64,000 nucleotides of DNA from Istiophorus platypterus (Eukaryota; Chordata; Actinopteri; Istiophoriformes; Istiophoridae): contig CM029124.1 in NCBI GenBank assembly GCA_016859345.1, positions 23,761,480-23,825,479 on the forward strand. Direction: 5' to 3'. The first letter of the stretch is position 1. Each line of letters opens with the position of its first letter. The translations under genes and the position numbers were made by a program. The notes under the pieces were generated by a model. It searched no databases, was not told where the DNA came from, and saw nothing but the letters and a program-made list of their open reading frames with translations. This document shows, piece after piece, positions 59,111 to 64,000 of the stretch.

Positions 59111-61649
59111 TCCCCCCTGGTGATGCGATTGATTATTTTTAAAAGGGCAACAGTCAATGTGGAAATTGCAATACTCAGCAAGCAAACCAATGGTATAACT
59201 TCAGCACTCACTCACTGCGTGCAGCCAAAAATTATAGAATCAAAATGCTTATGTCTATTTAAGAGTACACTTGCTGTCTATACTTGAGCCAAGGCCTTCA
59301 TCTGTTAGTTCTTGTGAATTTTATGAGAAAAGTAATTCGGTACTAAGTGTGCAATCCTTTTTTCTTTTTCCAGGTACAACTTTGTTTTTTTCACAATTAC
59401 ATAAGATAACTTTAAAAAAAGGTAATCTGTTGGTTTTAGACTATGTTTACTTCTGCATTTTACTTAAATTTTTGTCTCTCTTTGTTAAACAATATTCTTG
59501 TTTGTGTAGTTGACAGGTTTCAGTCTTTATGTTTATGAGGCTGTTTGAAATTGTAAAATCTGTAGTGTTATCATAAGAATCAAGTAGGTCTACTTACTAA
59601 AGGGCAGGATTTTAACAGCCTCGCCCTCAATCACAAACACCATTTCCCTGTGAACCCAAGGGCCTTCCTCGTAATTATAAGCGTTATCTCAGACATCAGT
59701 AATATGCTCTCGGGACAGAAGTGGGCCTGGGTCAACAGCTAAACACTAACTGGGTCTCCATTCAAAAACAGCCATGAACAAGTCAGTCATCAGAGAGGAG
59801 AATGTCACAAAGGGGAATGAGCTTTTCATAGCCACCTCACTGTCAATGTACTACTCCAGAGCCTCACTCATTTGAATTCTAAAAGGAAAACAAACAAAAA
59901 TGGGATTCATCAATTCATCAAAATGTGATCACTCCAAGAACTGAACTCAGCTATGAGTCAAACAGTTTGACTGCTTTCCACGCTAACAAGAGCGAGGGGC
60001 GATAATCTAGAAGAGTGGTCATTGTTATATTATCATAGTTAGGCCTAATGATCCAGGACAAGGTTTCCTAAACATGGATTCAAAGGCCTGCTCTCTGATG
60101 GCTGCCTCTTCCTGCAACAACAGTGGCTGATGTGGTCAAGAGCAAGATATCTCAACAACTATAATATAATATCATAACATATAGGACGAAAGTCATGAGT
60201 GGTGGATGATTCCCAATGATTATGGTGAACCAGGTGATTTGTCTTAGTGATGTCAGGTTATATTTTTCTCATGACCAATAAATTGCTTCATGACAAGACA
60301 ACATCTTTAAATCTAATGAGCACATTGGCATGTAATTCACTGAGCACATTCATAATCCATAGTTATCAGGTACCAGTGAGACGGCGAAATTGGATCTCGA
60401 GGTCCAGTATGAATGACAAAACACTAGATTTGAAGGCTTATCAGACACCATAACACTGCACAGAGATTTATATTTCACTGCAACAAGATTGTATCCTCTG
60501 TCTTGAAATTGGCAAGTATACTGCAGAATTATGCTGGTCGCGCTGGAAGTAATCTACCAGGACTACCACCTGACTATGACTGAGGGACTGGATATAACAA
60601 GAGGTCGTGCTGACATTTGCCATCTCTCACGGTTAAGGAGGAAACCTGGAACATGCACATTCCAAATCCAGGAAAACAAATGCAGTGGTTGGACACAAAA
60701 TAAGCATCCTGTCCAATGTGTATTAGTTTTATCCCTTTCATACAGGAGATATGCACATGACAGTGTGAGTGACCACTGGACGTGTGTTTTACCTACAATG
60801 AACCCATTCATTAGACAGCTCTCTTAAGTTGATTTCTGTCAGTCACTGTTATCCTGCTGTGTAAATTCCAAACATTACCAAAGAATAAAATTGATATCAC
60901 ATCATAACCAAAGAAAGTTCCGTTTCACTTTTTTCCTTCTGTATATATATATACACACATATGCATGCTCTCGCTCTTTCTTCCTGTTTCTGCTTCTCTC
61001 TTTCTCTTTCTCTCTCAAGTCAGTTAACAACTTAAAGCATCAAGGTCAGCAATTTATGTTATTATCTCCAACAGACACACCAGCTCACCAGAGCCAAACA
61101 GCATCTGACCGATTTCAACTCTGGTTTCAAGCAGAGTTAGCTGATAAGGACAAACCATCCAGACTAGCACAGCTTGGTTTGGAAGGATAAGAAAAATAGA
61201 TAATGCAGAGATTTCCATGTTATCACGAATAATCCTAAGCTCAAGCCAAGTTAATTGGAATACACAGAAAATCATTTCAATAGGGTAAAATTTGCTGGAA
61301 GTTTAGCTGAGGGTGACAAAGAATCTGACCCGGCAGACAATGTTAACTTTTAGAAACTGACAGTTTTCAAGACTCATGCTGTGGTACATTCTGTCACCAC
61401 TCAAAGTACTGAGGTTCTACACCTAAAAACTATCATAACAATTGATGCTAATTACTTGTGATATTCACTACAAGAGAACAAAGTGGCTTCTCTTGCATCA
61501 GTAGCACAAATACAACTCAACTCAATCATCAACCAACTTCTAGCTTGCAAGTGGAGAATGAGACCAGGCTAGTGTAGCCTAGTCTGATCCAGCTAACGAT
61601 TTTTCCAAGGCCTCGTTCAACAAGGTATTTTTCAGTAATTTCACTATAA

Positions 61650-62750
61650 TTCACTGTGATCCACGCGAACACCCCATCAGCAGCTGATAAGGTTCAGAGC
61701 TTGCTCTTCACTAAACACAAGGACCGAGCTGAAACCTGCAGCCGGACAAAGGACTCGGAGGAATTTTTTCCAGCTCCAGAAGTCTCCAAGTCTCAAACGG
61801 AGACTGAGAAAACGTGTTATGTGGAGGATCAACAGTTACTGCAGCAGAAAGCCACCGGCCACAACATCAACCCGCAGCCCGGCCGGCAGCTCAGCGACAC
61901 GGCTCCCCATCCGAGCCACGACCGACCCATCCCGCTGCCTCGGATCCTCCGTGCCACCGCCGAAAGAGGCGGCTCTCGCATTAACGCGGCCGCCACACCG
62001 AGGTGTCACTACACGGAGAAGAAGACGACCTGAACCGCAACATGAAGGAAACCGGGGAAACTTTGTTTCTGCAGCCAACAGCCCGCCTCGGGCTGCAGCT
62101 AGCATGCTACCAGCTAGCTGTAAAGCAACAGTCTCGCCGGACCGTCGCTAACGTTAGCATAGCCGACGCCGGCTTCAGCGGCTCGGAGCGCCCCTCGGAC
62201 CTGGTCCGTACCTGTGCGTGTACCTGTAAACACACCTGCGGCCTCGACCGTCTCCTCCGCCTCCTGCCGCCCCTGCGGTGCTGGCACGTCCGTGGGATTC
62301 CCAGCGCACACACCAGTGGGACGAGGCTAAAGCTAGCTACCGGGGCCACAGCTACCCCCGGGGGCAGCTTCAGCTCGGACACCGTGTCGCGACTAGTAAG
62401 GTGTGTCGGTGGTTTCACACTCACCGGTGTTGTTTCCCAGGTGGCCGCGTTTCGGGCAGAAGGAGGGAGAACAACAAGTCCCAGCGTTCAGAGTTAAAAG
62501 TCAACTTCGGCGCGTCGCTACTCACCCGCCATCTTGGATCTGCTGGAATCCTGGACTCAACCAAGTCTGACAGACCCGGGGAGGGTTGAAAATGTAGCCC
62601 AGCACGATTTATCTAAAGTTTGTTTTCACAGACCAAGGTCCAGCGGAGACGGTGTATTCCCTCCGAGTCGGGACATGTTACGGTGTGTCGGTGGTGCCGT
62701 TGTTCATGTTACTAACGGATCACCCACAGTTACCGCAGTGAAGTAGTGTG
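61650..62750 (-). promoter_or_regulatory. ndst2: CpG island, probable NDST2 promoter
   Basis: About 1.1 kb of CpG-dense sequence, with no TATA box seen, ends in a minus-strand exon-like segment: CCAAGATGGCGG|GTGAGT, with the donor at 62525-62524. The long ORFs here (for example 62003-62497) reflect GC richness. A gene to the right of the window could share this island. Confidence 0.5.
62526..62590 (-). other. ndst2: Putative NDST2 non-coding exon 1
   Basis: The minus-strand segment ends at the strong donor GCGG|GTGAGT and includes a YY1-type AAGATGGCGG. The transcription start is unknown. The link to NDST2 is inferred from strand, order and lack of another gene between. Confidence 0.4.
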
Positions 62751-64000
62751 TATGTGTGAAGCCTTACAGATGTGCAGTGCAGCACAATTTCATCGACCGC
62801 TGGATGAACAGTGAGCAGGAAAATAAACCACCATATGAATTTATTAAACAGACTGATACCGGTGGAAACTATACGTTTCTTTACTAACTAAATGACAGAT
62901 AAACAAGCATATATGCACCGTGAAGGAATCTGAATACTTTCTGAATGCACTGTACACTCATTTTCCAGTTTATTAGAAACACCTATCTAAAATTAAGCCA
63001 GTCTCCTGTCCAGTTGATGCTGCCGTTGAATTATTCTGCATTATCGTTATTTACCCTATGCTCATTGATCTATACTATACCGCCACTAAAATAAATGATG
63101 AATACCACTGTAATATATTTACTTTCATCCATGATAAAGTTAAGTTTCATCCTGCTAGACACCTGTAACATCGGGCTGTGGTGATTTATCCACAGACATA
63201 ATTGTGAAGTATGGAGGGATTACCAAACAGGACCACCGGGCGCAAGCTCAGGGTATAACAAGAGGTCACCTGAAGAAATGAGAGATCAGATTTTGAACTG
63301 CTAGCATATCAAATCAGGATTTAGTACTGAAAACCTGATGCTGCTCTGCAATGGCCAAACAAGCAAATTAATAACTAGAAGATGCACCCAGTAGGGTATA
63401 CCTCCACCGAGACCAATGAGTAACAACATACACCAGACATCAAAGACGAACAGTAAATGAGCCATATCTGCCCCACAGTCTGATATGTTCTTCCCAGAAC
63501 CATGCCCCATCCCACCACAAAGTTTGGTGCTAAAACGGGTCTGTCCTTTTTTGCAAAATCTTGCTTACTAACTAACTAACTGACTAACTAACTAACTGAA
63601 TAACTAACCGGCACAGTTGAAAACATAACCTTCTTGGTGAAGGTAAATATATAGCAACTGTTAATTATAAGTCACCTGATGCAGTATTGTAGTGTAACTT
63701 CAACTTTACAATTTGTGAAATAGGGCAGAACTATGATTACAATCACAAAGGAAAGACCAGAATAAACCAAAACTGAAACATTATCTTTTAATGGAAGCTG
63801 TGACATTGTTTTTGGAAAACAACAGAATATAAATTACGTGGAAATCATTTTTTAACCAGCCTTATGATGTCATCACAGTTCTCTCTGCTTCAGCTTGGAG
63901 ACCACACGTGTATAAAAGAAAACCTGAGTTACAGCCTGAGTGAATAGCTCTGGCAAAATAATCTTAAACTCAAACTCCACTTACTAGCTTTGTCTTTACT
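62751..64000. other. Spacer to the right edge
   Basis: AT-rich DNA without recognised genes. There is a repeat-like fragment near 62950-63010 (TTTATTAGAAACACCTA) and an imperfect CTAA tandem repeat near 63570-63610. Confidence 0.5.

Larger units (their letters stand above)
45863..62525 (-). other. ndst2: Putative NDST2 first intron, transposon-rich
   Basis: Up to 16.7 kb without any recognised host coding sequence. It carries at least three different Tc1-like relics, a tRNA SINE and other repeats listed separately. The stretches 46-51.3 kb, 57.4-58.9 kb and 59.3-61.6 kb showed only AT-rich non-coding sequence to me. Confidence 0.5.

Noticed and set aside
60531..60827. 98-residue plus-strand ORF near 60.5 kb
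   Set aside because: No domain, splice context or promoter is evident. It is probably a chance ORF in intronic DNA.
62003..62497. 164-residue plus-strand ORF in the CpG island
   Set aside because: Composition follows GC-rich DNA (Arg/Ala/Pro-rich on both strands), with no recognisable domain. Overlapping ORFs occur in all frames.
1..64000. CRISPR arrays, phage genes, bacterial operons, integrated virus or rRNA genes
   Set aside because: None was seen. The short tandem arrays are microsatellites and the repeats are eukaryotic transposons.

Overview
This is a stretch of vertebrate, almost certainly teleost fish, nuclear genome. The evidence is split genes with GT-AG introns, CpG-island promoters, low gene density, and a repeat load typical of ray-finned fish: several distinct Tc1-like DNA transposon relics, tRNA-derived SINEs, CR1/L2-type LINE relics, MITEs and CA/TG or AT microsatellites. 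I saw no bacterial operon, phage or CRISPR structure. I had no search tool. Family names rest on recognising the conserved protein sequences, and exon borders were worked out by hand from splice consensus, reading phase and protein continuity.

Four protein-coding genes are supported, all on the minus strand. From left to right they are: (1) the 5' end of FBXO28, an F-box subunit of an SCF ubiquitin ligase (exons 1 and 2; the rest lies beyond base 1); (2) a complete POLR1C, the 40-kDa subunit shared by RNA polymerases I and III (9 exons, 351 residues); (3) a GPRIN-family gene, most like GPRIN2, with one coding exon of 526 residues and a probable upstream 5' UTR exon; (4) a complete NDST2, the bifunctional heparan sulfate N-deacetylase/N-sulfotransferase (13 coding exons, 906 residues). 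The probable first exon of NDST2 lies about 18 kb upstream of its start codon, in a CpG island near 62.5 kb. The genes have no shared pathway. They are co-directional neighbours, each with its own promoter.

Layout: 1-2.7 kb FBXO28 5' part with a SINE in intron 1; 2.2-3.1 kb CpG-island promoter; 3.1-4.5 kb spacer; 4.5-11.3 kb POLR1C, whose introns carry two copies of one Tc1-like family and a long AT microsatellite; 11.3-16.1 kb intergenic DNA with two LINE relics; 16.2-22.3 kb GPRIN gene with a MITE in its intron; 22.3-28.4 kb intergenic DNA or NDST2 3' UTR, including one small TATA-preceded ORF; 28.5-44.7 kb NDST2 coding region with LINE, MITE and hairpin insertions; 44.7-62.6 kb NDST2 5' UTR exons and a transposon-filled first intron; 62.6-64 kb spacer.

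I found no clearly undescribed system. The points most worth a second look are the unusual splice signals of NDST2 (UG-repeat acceptors and a weak GTTTGT donor), a strong-context upstream ORF that appears when its two putative 5' UTR exons are joined, YY1-type motifs overlapping an ATG in three CpG-island promoters, a perfect 22-bp hairpin in an NDST2 intron, and the small TATA-preceded ORF at 26.2-26.6 kb.
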